From contig JBBTQP010000014.1 in the NCBI GenBank assembly GCA_038065635.1, forward strand, positions 1-15,802: DNA of 15,802 nt, written 5' to 3'. Origin of the DNA: JAHJFW01 sp038065635. GTDB taxonomy: Bacteria > Patescibacteriota > Patescibacteriia > 2-12-FULL-60-25. A program made the position numbers and the translations under genes. How positions within the stretch are numbered: the first letter of the stretch is position 1; the number at the start of each line of letters is the position of its first letter. Shown in pieces: positions 1 through 5,993 of the stretch. The notes beneath the pieces were generated by a model that did not search any database, was not told the DNA's origin, and saw only the letters and a program-made list of their open reading frames with translations.

Positions 1-76
1 TGCTTGCCAATAAAGACAAAACCGCATAAAGTCGCTTCTCGCACATTGACGTAAACCAACTGGAAAGCGAGGCTGG

Positions 77-1438
77 ATGAGAAGACCTCCGGAACATCTC
101 GAACCCTTCGAGGAACGAATATGGAAGGGGTTCCCGGGACTCATGCCGGGTCCCATCTCTCGGCTGATACGTATAGGTCGAGAGAACCCGCACTCAACCG
201 TCCGTGGCGAAATCTCGCGCTGGCGCAAACTGCTGGGCGTCCTAGACAAAGAAGCGGAGGAGCTGGCGCTGCTCAATCTCAGCGCGAGAAAGCAGCGGCG
301 TCTGATGCAACGCGCTCTGCACGACTTCTACATCGACATGTACGGCGGGGATGAGGGCGACTTCAATCGCAACTATCTCACGTGGCGCGACGCAGTGCGT
401 GACGTGGAGGAGATGTACTCGATGCTCTTCGGGTATTTACCGCAAACGCTCGTGGTTGACGGGACAACCGTCGATCTACGCGATCGATTGCGTCGCCCGG
501 ACGAGGTACGTACCACATACGATCCGATTCGACTCATTACGCTGGCTCGCACCGGCGGACCAGGGGAAAGCCTTTGGGTTAGCCACTGTGCGCGGATCAA
601 GCTCTATCTGACGCAACTTTTCTACGAGTACCGCAAAGAGGGCTTCGCTCCTGAGGAGATCGCGAAAAAAACAGCGCAAGTGCGCAGGAGGATAATCGAT
701 CGACTGTTCACGCGCGGTTCGCACAAACGAGTTCGTGTCGTTGCTAACCTCGATCCGTCGCGTTCATTCGAGTGCGTCGACTACAGAATCACCGACGAAC
801 TCAATCAAGGATACGAAGTGCGCGACGATCTCTTCGTTATGGAGGCCGACCGCTTCGAAATACGCGGCGGAAGGCGAAAGATTGAGGTACTTTTCTTAAT
901 CAGGCCAAAAGATCGCGTGGCGCTGAAGGGGATTGTGAAGGGTAGGCGATTTCCGAGACTCGCGAGCATCGGTGATGTGGTCGCCATGAAATTCGTTCTC
1001 GCCAACAGACAGGATCTGCAAGACGCTATCGATCGTATTCGCGACGTAATGGCGTCTCGTCCGGGGTGCGTGAGCGACCAGGATTCAACCCTTGATTTCC
1101 GTGGCGACACGCTGGATCCGGAAAATACGAGCGCAAGTCCCAACTTCCGTGCAATGAAGTACAACATGCTCTGTGCCGGTGAGGTCGTTGAACTTCAGTT
1201 CATGTCCGTCAAAGATCAGTTGGATGCGCTATGTCGCCACGACGACGCGAATAACGATTGCTACAAGCTCCGCCAGTACTGCCAGACCATTCTTCCGATC
1301 TCTTGTCCATCGCAGCTCACGGGCATTCCATGGCCCACTGAATTCCGCAAGGACTCTGATCGCACGGTCCCGACGGAACATGCCGACATCTACGAACAGT
1401 TGATGCGGCACAAACTCCGCAACGGCAAAGCGACCTAA
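77..1438 (+). CDS. Hypothetical protein with a RelA/SpoT-like nucleotidyltransferase fold at its C-terminus (degenerate)
   Basis: The gene encodes 453 residues ending in TAA, with a GAGG sequence 4 bases before the ATG, a weak Shine-Dalgarno-like site rare in this window. I do not recognise residues 1-260, which are highly charged and Arg-rich with no signal peptide or membrane segment. Residues 276-400 can be laid on a (p)ppGpp synthetase domain. RPK at 276-278 and Lys284/Lys288 match the basic substrate loop. GDVVAMKFVL (299-308, Asp300) matches the metal-binding D-[VI]-x-A-[VI]-R strand. PNFRAMKY (355-362) sits where PNGYxSxH is expected, and VVELQF (370-375, Glu372) matches VEIQIRT. Asp and Glu are kept, but the Gly-Tyr...His of the guanine-binding loop is changed, so activity is uncertain. 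No HD hydrolase domain is present. The fold assignment is my reading by eye. The gene is much richer in G/C than its neighbours, which suggests transfer. Confidence 0.6.
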   Translation: MRRPPEHLEPFEERIWKGFPGLMPGPISRLIRIGRENPHSTVRGEISRWRKLLGVLDKEAEELALLNLSARKQRRLMQRALHDFYIDMYGGDEGDFNRNYLTWRDAVRDVEEMYSMLFGYLPQTLVVDGTTVDLRDRLRRPDEVRTTYDPIRLITLARTGGPGESLWVSHCARIKLYLTQLFYEYRKEGFAPEEIAKKTAQVRRRIIDRLFTRGSHKRVRVVANLDPSRSFECVDYRITDELNQGYEVRDDLFVMEADRFEIRGGRRKIEVLFLIRPKDRVALKGIVKGRRFPRLASIGDVVAMKFVLANRQDLQDAIDRIRDVMASRPGCVSDQDSTLDFRGDTLDPENTSASPNFRAMKYNMLCAGEVVELQFMSVKDQLDALCRHDDANNDCYKLRQYCQTILPISCPSQLTGIPWPTEFRKDSDRTVPTEHADIYEQLMRHKLRNGKAT

Positions 1439-1441
1439 AAT

Positions 1442-1469
1442 ACCCCCGCACTCTTGGGGGTTTTTCTTT
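1442..1469 (+). terminator. Rho-independent terminator of the 77-1438 gene
   Basis: A six-pair stem, ACCCCC (1442-1447) with GGGGGT (1456-1461), closes an eight-base loop and runs directly into TTTTTCTTT. It begins three bases after the stop codon of the upstream gene. The stem is short but G/C-rich and the T-tract is clean. Confidence 0.8.
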
Positions 1470-1479
1470 ACATACGTCC

Positions 1480-1530
1480 GTCATTGCGAGGAGTCCACCT
1501 CAGGCGGACGAAGTGGTAATCTAATCAAAT
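1480..1530. repeat. Degenerate half copy of the TCATTGCGAG palindromic repeat family
   Basis: It starts with GTCATTGCGAGGAG and ends with GTGGTAATCTAATCA, matching the outer and inner blocks of the full elements. The middle is replaced by a sequence that can form its own hairpin (GTCC...GGAC around TCA). It lies 10 bases after the terminator tail. Confidence 0.7.
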
Positions 1531-1624
1531 GTCATTGCGAGGAGTAGCAACGACGTGGCAATCAAGTAAGAGAGCATATTTCCTCTGATTAGATTGCCAC
1601 GCCTCTACTGAGGCTCGCAATGAC
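1531..1624 (+). repeat. Full-length palindromic repeat element, copy 1 (94 bp)
   Basis: The outer inverted repeat is GTCATTGCGAG (1531-1541) with CTCGCAATGAC (1614-1624). An inner inverted repeat, TGGCAATC with GATTGCCA, flanks a central spacer containing AAGTAAGAG and CCTCTGATT. One arm carries GAGTAGCAACGACG; the other can fold as GCCTC-AGTA-GAGGC. It is nearly identical to 5845-5937 read in reverse and to 12368-12461 read in reverse. It has no coding capacity and is MITE/REP-like. Confidence 0.85.
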
Positions 1625-1634
1625 GGAGGGGGAT

Positions 1635-1670
1635 AGATTGCCACGCCCCTGCTGTGGCTCGCAATGACGG
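1635..1670 (+). repeat. Half copy of the palindromic repeat
   Basis: Only the right arm of the full element is present: AGATTGCCACGCCCCTGCTG followed by TGGCTCGCAATGACGG. It directly follows the full copy, as if one arm had been duplicated. Confidence 0.75.
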
Positions 1671-1675
1671 GTGAA

Positions 1676-1714
1676 GAATTGCCGCGTTTCGTCAGACTAC
1701 GCTCGCAATGATAA
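1676..1714 (+). repeat. Degenerate half copy of the palindromic repeat
   Basis: GAATTGCCGCG at the start and CTCGCAATGAT at the end match the arm ends, while the middle has diverged. It lies 9 bases from the 3' end of the flavoprotein gene on the other strand, so the whole cluster fills a convergent intergenic space. Confidence 0.6.
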
Positions 1715-1722
1715 AGGTCTCA

Positions 1723-2958
1723 TTACTGAGTCGCACGTTCTCCCGCTAAACTCCCGGTCGCCCACGATGCTTGAAGATTGAATCCGCCTGTAAATCCATC
1801 GATATCCAAGATCTCCCCGGCAAAGAAAAGTCCGTTGCAGAGTTTTGATTCCATAGTTGTTGGATTTACTTCTTTGAGATTTACGCCGCCAGCTGTAACG
1901 AATTCGTCTCCGGCTCCTTTGGATATCACGTGCATCGGAATTCCTTTCAACCAATCTACGCAACGCGCGATATCTTTCTTTGAAATTTCTCCCGACTTTT
2001 TTTCTTGTGGAATCTTTAGTTGATCGCAAAGTATCTCGCTAAGAGATTTCGGGATTATTCCGACGAAACTGTTCGTGAAACTTTTTTTCAGATTTTTGGA
2101 GATATTTGTTTCAACTGTTTTTCGCAAATCGTCTCGGGTCTCATCCGGAAACAAGTCTACTAAAATATCCAATGGATGTTCGCGATCAAAACTCTCAAAC
2201 GCTACAATGGATGAAAACGCGAAGGCTGCCGGTCCGGAAATGCCTTTGTGTGTAAAAAGAAAAGGCCCAGTTCGCGAAAACTTTTTATCTCGCAACGCTC
2301 TGATCGTCGCTCTTTCAAACGACATTCCAGAGACTTCAGCCGGCCACGTCTCTTTCGTGAACAACGAGCTCAAACTTGGCGCCAGCTGTGTGATCGAATG
2401 ACCGAGCGATTGCGCAAAAGCGTATCCGTCTCCTTTTGAACCTGTGTGACGATACGCCTGTCCGCCGGTAGTAAGAATAACGCGGTCGACAACAAGGGGC
2501 TTGGGTTGATCTTTGAAAAATAGATAAAACTGCTGTTCACGCTTTTCGATTCGTTTAACGGACGTATTCAATAATCGACGGATCTTTTGAGATTGAAATA
2601 ACTTTTCAAAAACGCCAACAATATCTCTACCATCATTGGACACCGGAAAAACACGGAGATCATCCTCGACTTTCAATGGTACGCCTCGAGCTTCAAACCA
2701 CGCGCGTACACGATCCGGTGGAAAACGATACATGGCGGATGAAAGAAATTTTCCACCGCGAGGATAGTTCGTCAAAACCGTCGAGACATCCGTGATTCCT
2801 GTCGTGACATTGCATCTTCCACCGCCGGAAATAATCACTTTATTTCCCAAACCGTCATTTCGTTCAATCAAAAAAATCTCCGTTTCACGATTTGTTTTTA
2901 GAGCGGATGCCGCGGCCATGAGTCCTGCGGCACCGCCACCAACGATTGCAAATTTCAT
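1723..2958 (-). CDS. BaiN/HI0933-family FAD-dependent oxidoreductase
   Basis: The 411-residue flavoprotein belongs to the HI0933/YhiN/BaiN family, a usual length for it. An N-terminal Rossmann FAD-binding site is visible as GGGAAG (7-12) after the first beta strand. The family signature ISGGGRCN lies at 43-50. The C-terminal FAD-contact segment AGEILDIDG (380-388) then FTGGFNLQ (389-396) closes the fold. The substrate is unknown for most members; a few are linked to bile-acid or aminoacetone oxidation, and I would not transfer those roles here. The start ATG overlaps the stop of the ABC-F gene by four bases (ATGA), so it is probably translated by coupling as the last gene of a three-gene minus-strand operon. 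No clear terminator follows before the repeat cluster. Confidence 0.93.
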   Translation of the reverse strand: MKFAIVGGGAAGLMAAASALKTNRETEIFLIERNDGLGNKVIISGGGRCNVTTGITDVSTVLTNYPRGGKFLSSAMYRFPPDRVRAWFEARGVPLKVEDDLRVFPVSNDGRDIVGVFEKLFQSQKIRRLLNTSVKRIEKREQQFYLFFKDQPKPLVVDRVILTTGGQAYRHTGSKGDGYAFAQSLGHSITQLAPSLSSLFTKETWPAEVSGMSFERATIRALRDKKFSRTGPFLFTHKGISGPAAFAFSSIVAFESFDREHPLDILVDLFPDETRDDLRKTVETNISKNLKKSFTNSFVGIIPKSLSEILCDQLKIPQEKKSGEISKKDIARCVDWLKGIPMHVISKGAGDEFVTAGGVNLKEVNPTTMESKLCNGLFFAGEILDIDGFTGGFNLQASWATGSLAGERATQ

Positions 2959-4418
2959 GGTTCCAACTTTAGCGTACTCAAATCCAGCGTTTCATCGAAT
3001 CTGATCTGGCTGACAAATTCCGGAGCATGGCTCACTAGAATCAAACCGCCTTCAAAAGCTTCGAGAGCTTCCGCGATAACGGGAATGTGGCGGAAATTGA
3101 TGTGATTCGTCGGTTCATCCATTATGAGCAATCCGGGTTTTTGCAATACGAATCTCGCAAAGCACAACAGGCCTTTTTGTCCTTCCGAAAGAGATCCAAC
3201 TTTGTTTTTCAACACGTCTGACGTAAGAAGGAATTGTGATGCCACCGAACGAAGTTTTTCATTCTCTGGAGATTCCATCGCCTCAGCCAAAGTGTCGTAA
3301 GCGGTTTTATCAAAATCCAAACCGGAAAAATCCTGGCGATAATATCCGACTCGAACGCCTTCATGAATCTTGGTTCCGTCATCACGTCCTTCGGCTAACG
3401 TCCGCAACAGCGTACTCTTACCAATTCCATTCGGCCCGGTCACGAGTAATCTCTGTTTTTTGCGTAAGCGAATATCAACATTCGCTCTAAGCGGCTCGTG
3501 ATCCTTTATTACTTTTACTGATGAGATGGTGACGTACGGTTCAGAAAAATCCTGCGTAGGAATAACAAAATCATGAATCGTCTTATCATCCCTTCTCACA
3601 TCAACCATATCATCTTCCGCTTCTTCGATTTGATCTCGCAACTTACTCGCGAGTTTGCGCATCTTTCCGCCTTTGTTAGAGAAGAAGTTAACCTTGTCTT
3701 TGCGATCTTGAATATCCTTCAATAGTCGCGCGTTTTTCATCCGCTCACGTTCTAAGCGAGCCGCGATTTCCTCCACGACATTAAAATAATTACCGACGTA
3801 TTGTTCAACTTTGTGCGTAAAAACATCCAAGTGCAAAACTCCTTCGGTAAAAGCATTCAAGAATTCGGCGTCATGCGAAATCACCAAAACCGTTTTGGGA
3901 TACATCATCAAAAACGCGGTGAGGTGTTCGATTCCGGTATTATCCAAATTATTCGTCGGCTCATCCAACAACAAAATATCCGGATCCTGGATCAAAGCGT
4001 GCGCCAATAACAGTCGCGCCTGTTGTCCGCCGGAGAATTCGGATATTTTTTTATCTAGCGAAGCTTTAAGATTTACGGTTTCCAAAACGTCTTTGATCCG
4101 TTTCTCGATGTTGTACAATTTTTCCTTAAACGCGCTTTCAAAAAATTCGAGAATCGTTTCATTCATTTTTTCACGCGGAATAACCTGCCGTCCTATCGCG
4201 ATGCTTGCACCGTGTTGAACGTGAACTTCTCCTTCCTTCGGCTTGATCTCACCGGTCAATAATTTCAAGATCGTGCTTTTTCCAGCGCCGTTCTGTCCCA
4301 TGATCGTGATCTTCGCATCCTGCCGTACAGAAAAACAAACCTCATCCAAGAGAGGTTTTTCTTCATCATATCCGAAAGTTACATTACTAAAACGGATTAT
4401 GACATTGCCGTGATCCAT
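2955..4418 (-). CDS. ABC-F family ATPase (translation-factor/resistance type)
   Basis: This 487-residue protein has two ABC ATPase domains and no membrane segments, the ABC-F layout. Domain 1 has Walker A GQNGAGKS (41-48), signature FSGGQ (128-132), Walker B ILLLDEP (148-154) and switch His182. A charged linker of about 90 residues (205-295), rich in Arg, Lys and Glu and likely coiled-coil, is where the P-site tRNA interaction motif sits in ABC-F proteins. Domain 2 has Walker A GPNGIGKS (328-335), signature LSEGQ (410-414), Walker B LLIMDEP (430-436) and His464. All key residues are present, so it should hydrolyse ATP. Members act on the ribosome (EttA-like factors or antibiotic protection); the subclass cannot be told by eye. 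It starts 12 bases after the CxxC zinc protein gene. A TATAGT hexamer 11 bases before the ATG could be an internal promoter. Confidence 0.92.
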   Translation of the reverse strand: MDHGNVIIRFSNVTFGYDEEKPLLDEVCFSVRQDAKITIMGQNGAGKSTILKLLTGEIKPKEGEVHVQHGASIAIGRQVIPREKMNETILEFFESAFKEKLYNIEKRIKDVLETVNLKASLDKKISEFSGGQQARLLLAHALIQDPDILLLDEPTNNLDNTGIEHLTAFLMMYPKTVLVISHDAEFLNAFTEGVLHLDVFTHKVEQYVGNYFNVVEEIAARLERERMKNARLLKDIQDRKDKVNFFSNKGGKMRKLASKLRDQIEEAEDDMVDVRRDDKTIHDFVIPTQDFSEPYVTISSVKVIKDHEPLRANVDIRLRKKQRLLVTGPNGIGKSTLLRTLAEGRDDGTKIHEGVRVGYYRQDFSGLDFDKTAYDTLAEAMESPENEKLRSVASQFLLTSDVLKNKVGSLSEGQKGLLCFARFVLQKPGLLIMDEPTNHINFRHIPVIAEALEAFEGGLILVSHAPEFVSQIRFDETLDLSTLKLEP

Positions 4419-4430
4419 ACCGAGGACACA

Positions 4431-4769
4431 CTATACATCCAAAGCGCCCATGATGGCATCAAGTTTTGAATTGATTGTTTTCAGCTGATCGACCAGCTCG
4501 CTTGAACCTGAACGAGATTCGCTTGAACCGCCGTCTCGATATGATGGTTTTGTATCCGGATAATCGTTTTTACGAAAACAAACCATGCAATATACCGGCT
4601 TGCTACCGTTCGGCCGAAACGGAACTTGGCATCTCTTGTTGCAACCCGCGCAGGTCGCGTCAAACAATTCAGGACGTCCTGAACTTTTCCCATGAAAATC
4701 GCTTTTCTTGGAAAATCCGCCACCAAAACTCTTACCGCCTGATTTGCTGCCACGATTGGATTTATACAT
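4431..4769 (-). CDS. Small CxxC-x17-CxxC zinc-binding protein
   Basis: The protein has 112 residues. The first 33 are basic and rich in Gly, Ser and Lys with GGG and RGS patches, resembling disordered RNA-binding tails. A zinc-ribbon-like core follows: CAGC, exactly 17 residues, then CMVC, with the segment CQVPFRPNGSKPVYC between. This fits the described CxxC-x17-CxxC domain, which is frequent in CPR bacteria and some archaea and has no established function. After a Ser-rich linker, the last 20 residues (VDQLKTINSKLDAIMGAL) look like a short amphipathic or coiled-coil helix that could oligomerise. It is the first gene of the operon with the ABC-F ATPase and flavoprotein. A ribosome- or RNA-associated role is inferred only from its composition and neighbour. 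Confidence 0.85.
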   Translation of the reverse strand: MYKSNRGSKSGGKSFGGGFSKKSDFHGKSSGRPELFDATCAGCNKRCQVPFRPNGSKPVYCMVCFRKNDYPDTKPSYRDGGSSESRSGSSELVDQLKTINSKLDAIMGALDV

Positions 4770-4780
4770 ATAATCAGCAC

Positions 4781-4809
4781 ACTCTAGTCTAATCAGGTCG
4801 TTTTGTCAA
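4781..4809 (-). promoter_or_regulatory. Sigma-70-type promoter of the CxxC/ABC-F/flavoprotein operon
   Basis: Read on the minus strand, TTGACA (4804-4809) is followed by a 17-base spacer and TAGAGT (4781-4786). The -35 is a perfect consensus match and the -10 has four of six matches. Predicted initiation near 4774 would leave only about five bases before the ATG at 4769, and no Shine-Dalgarno is present. Confidence 0.6.
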
Positions 4810-4859
4810 TGAACTACACTTCCATGCTCAAATATCACCCTGAGGATCCAACGTCTCTA

Positions 4860-4873
4860 GCCAAATATTTGGC
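4860..4873. repeat. 14-bp perfect palindrome upstream of the CxxC operon promoter
   Basis: GCCAAATATTTGGC is a perfect inverted repeat with no spacer. It lies about 50 bases upstream of the minus-strand TTGACA, in otherwise A/T-rich sequence. It could be a binding site for a dimeric regulator, but only one copy is seen. The rest of the 4810-4930 stretch shows nothing else I can name. Confidence 0.35.
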
Positions 4874-4930
4874 ATAAACCTAGATATTTCGAACAAATAA
4901 CATATCGCAAGAGAATTCAAACGTGGATAT

Positions 4931-4963
4931 AAACAAACAACCCGAACGTCGGGTTGTTTGTTT
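4931..4963 (-). terminator. Strong hairpin terminator, potentially bidirectional
   Basis: A perfect 15-base inverted repeat (4931-4945 with 4949-4963) closes a three-base loop. The core is CCCGA/TCGGG, flanked by AAACAAACAA and TTGTTTGTTT, which give a T-rich tail on both strands. It begins 17 bases past the stop codon of the 49-residue peptide gene on the minus strand, so that gene is its likely source transcript. Confidence 0.85.
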
Positions 4964-4979
4964 AATCAGGTAATCTGAT

Positions 4980-5129
4980 TTACGCAGCTACGGTTTCGTT
5001 GCTCGCTGGCGTTTCAGCAGGAGCCGCTGGTTCAGCTGCCGGTGCTGGAGTCACAGGAGCTTCCTGCGTCTCTTCGGTTCCTTCCGTAGAAGGGACCTGT
5101 GTGTTTGTGTCGTCCATAGACATATGCAT
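4980..5129 (-). CDS. Small Ala/Pro/Glu-rich protein (49 aa)
   Basis: The reading frame encodes 49 residues from ATG 5127-5129 to TAA 4980-4982. Alternative in-frame ATGs lie at 5123 and 5117, giving 47 or 45 residues. The composition is acidic and low-complexity: an N-terminal MSMDDTNTQ followed by Glu/Thr/Pro and then repeats such as APAAEPAAPAET. It has no Cys, signal peptide or membrane segment. It is probably disordered and resembles the Ala/Pro-rich tails seen on many bacterial proteins, but stands alone here. Support for it being real comes from its own promoter-like sequence (5178-5206) and a strong terminator right after the stop. No Shine-Dalgarno is seen. The function is unknown. 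Confidence 0.65.
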   Translation of the reverse strand: MHMSMDDTNTQVPSTEGTEETQEAPVTPAPAAEPAAPAETPASNETVAA

Positions 5130-5177
5130 TTACACTTAACTAACTAAAATCCAGAGATTTAATCCTGGAATTTTTCC

Positions 5178-5206
5178 ATGTTAGTTCATAAAACCACTTT
5201 CGTCAA
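5178..5206 (-). promoter_or_regulatory. Candidate promoter of the 49-residue protein gene
   Basis: On the minus strand TTGACG (5201-5206), a 17-base spacer and TAACAT (5178-5183) form a sigma-70-like promoter, with five of six and four of six consensus matches. Initiation near 5171 would give a leader of about 42 bases, unusually long for this window. The leader contains CCAGGATTAAATCTCTGG, which can form a small bulged hairpin. The promoter starts 29 bases past the greA stop. Confidence 0.5.
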
Positions 5207-5234
5207 GCCTTTTACTAGCAAAAAACCTACCAAT

Positions 5235-5738
5235 CTACTTAACTTCTATAATTTTATACTCGGTATCACCTTGTTGTGTATGAAGTACGATAATATCTCC
5301 AGTCGAATGTTGTAATAATTCAGAACCAAGAGGGGAGAGGTGAGAAATTTTTCCTCGCAACACATCGGCCTCGTGCGGTCCTACGATAGAGTATATCTTC
5401 GTTTTTCCACCTGTCTGCAAAACCACAACAGATCCAATCCCAATTTTTCCACTACTCTGCTTTGTGATAACTTTTGCTCGTTTTAATTTTTCGTCGATAT
5501 TAAATATCCGACTCTGTAAACGAGAAAGCCTGCTACGAGCTTCCTGATATTCGGCATTTTCGGATAGATCTCCTTTTTGCCGCGCCTCGTAAACATCCTG
5601 AACCGCCTGCGGCCGTTCAACCTTGTCAAGACGCTCTCGCTCTGTTTTCAAGCGCTTTAATCCATCCGGAGTCAATAATACCGGCTCTTCGTCATAAACG
5701 GTCTTCAATTCCTGCGACCGCCGTTTTGGAATACGCAT
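5235..5738 (-). CDS. greA: Transcription elongation factor GreA/GreB family
   Basis: The protein rescues backtracked RNA polymerase by stimulating transcript cleavage in the secondary channel. The N-terminal coiled coil carries the signature GDLSENAEYQEAR, whose Asp and Glu at the hairpin tip position the catalytic Mg2+. The C-terminal FKBP-like domain (GIGSVVVL onward to the Val-Lys end) is complete. I chose the ATG at 5736-5738 (167 residues). A GTG at 5754-5756 would add six residues, but an extended -10 (TGTTACAAT, 5747-5755) lies across that stretch and ends eight bases before the ATG. Even so, about 15 residues precede the usual GreA start, so the protein has a short basic N-terminal extension (RIPKRRSQ). 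It appears monocistronic and diverges from the malic enzyme operon. Confidence 0.93.
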   Translation of the reverse strand: MRIPKRRSQELKTVYDEEPVLLTPDGLKRLKTERERLDKVERPQAVQDVYEARQKGDLSENAEYQEARSRLSRLQSRIFNIDEKLKRAKVITKQSSGKIGIGSVVVLQTGGKTKIYSIVGPHEADVLRGKISHLSPLGSELLQHSTGDIIVLHTQQGDTEYKIIEVK

Positions 5739-5746
5739 GTATTTCG

Positions 5747-5755
5747 ATTGTAACA
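5747..5755 (-). promoter_or_regulatory. Extended -10 promoter of greA (leaderless)
   Basis: On the minus strand TG-T-TACAAT places an extended -10 eight bases before the greA ATG at 5738. The predicted start point falls within about two bases of the initiation codon. No good -35 is visible at 16-18 bases, as expected for TGn promoters. Confidence 0.5.
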
Positions 5756-5798
5756 CGTTCTTTGTTTTTCATACGCAATTCCTGTACGCTAAAACTTG

Positions 5799-5836
5799 TC
5801 ATTCCGTAGCCAATATACTAAAAGGCGTGGCAATCT
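5799..5836. repeat. Degenerate half copy of the palindromic repeat
   Basis: GTCATTCCGTAGCC at the left and GGCGTGGCAATCT at the right match the arm ends of the full element; the middle has drifted. It is the greA-proximal edge of the second repeat cluster. Confidence 0.5.
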
Positions 5837-5844
5837 CTTCCCTC

Positions 5845-5937
5845 GTCATTGCGAGCCCCAGCAGGGGTGTGGCAATCTAATCAGAGGAGATATCACTCTT
5901 ACTAGATTGCCACGTCGTTGCTACTCCTCGCAATGAC
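5845..5937 (-). repeat. Full-length palindromic repeat element, copy 2 (93 bp)
   Basis: GTCATTGCGAG (5845-5855) pairs with CTCGCAATGAC (5927-5937). The inner blocks TGGCAATCTAATCAGAGG and ACTAGATTGCCA are also present. Reversed, it aligns with 1531-1624 along its whole length with few differences. The CCCCAGCAGGGG arm hairpin is perfect in this copy. It lies between the divergent greA and malic enzyme genes. Confidence 0.85.
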
Positions 5938-5945
5938 AGGAATTC

Positions 5946-5974
5946 TGCCGCGTTGTTATTACTCCTCGCAATGA
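5946..5974 (-). repeat. Half copy of the palindromic repeat next to the malic enzyme start
   Basis: TGCCGCGTTGTTATTACTCCTCGCAATGAC without line breaks is the GAGTAGCAACG arm in reverse, slightly diverged. It ends about 20 bases before the malic enzyme ATG, so any promoter for that operon must overlap or abut repeat sequence. A CATAAT hexamer at 5980-5985, eight bases before the ATG, is the only -10 candidate I see. Confidence 0.6.
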
Positions 5975-5993
5975 CTTTACATAATTAAATAAC

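Noticed and set aside
805..1167. 120-residue minus-strand reading frame
   Set aside because: It lies wholly inside the 77-1438 gene, has Ser/Arg-rich shadow composition and no promoter or recognisable motif.
1480..1714. CRISPR array
   Set aside because: The repeated blocks are inverted relative to each other, unequal in spacing, dispersed over three loci, and the inter-block sequences are themselves conserved. No cas genes are present.
3811..4218. 135-residue plus-strand reading frame
   Set aside because: It is antisense to the well-supported ABC-F ATPase and reads as its shadow.
4809..4877. 22-codon plus-strand reading frame starting MNYTSM
   Set aside because: Its start overlaps the minus-strand -35 hexamer. 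It has no ribosome site or -10 of its own, and the length is within chance.
5739..5756. GTG start for greA
   Set aside because: The six extra codons contain the TGTTACAAT promoter element, and ATG 5738 sits at the expected distance from it.
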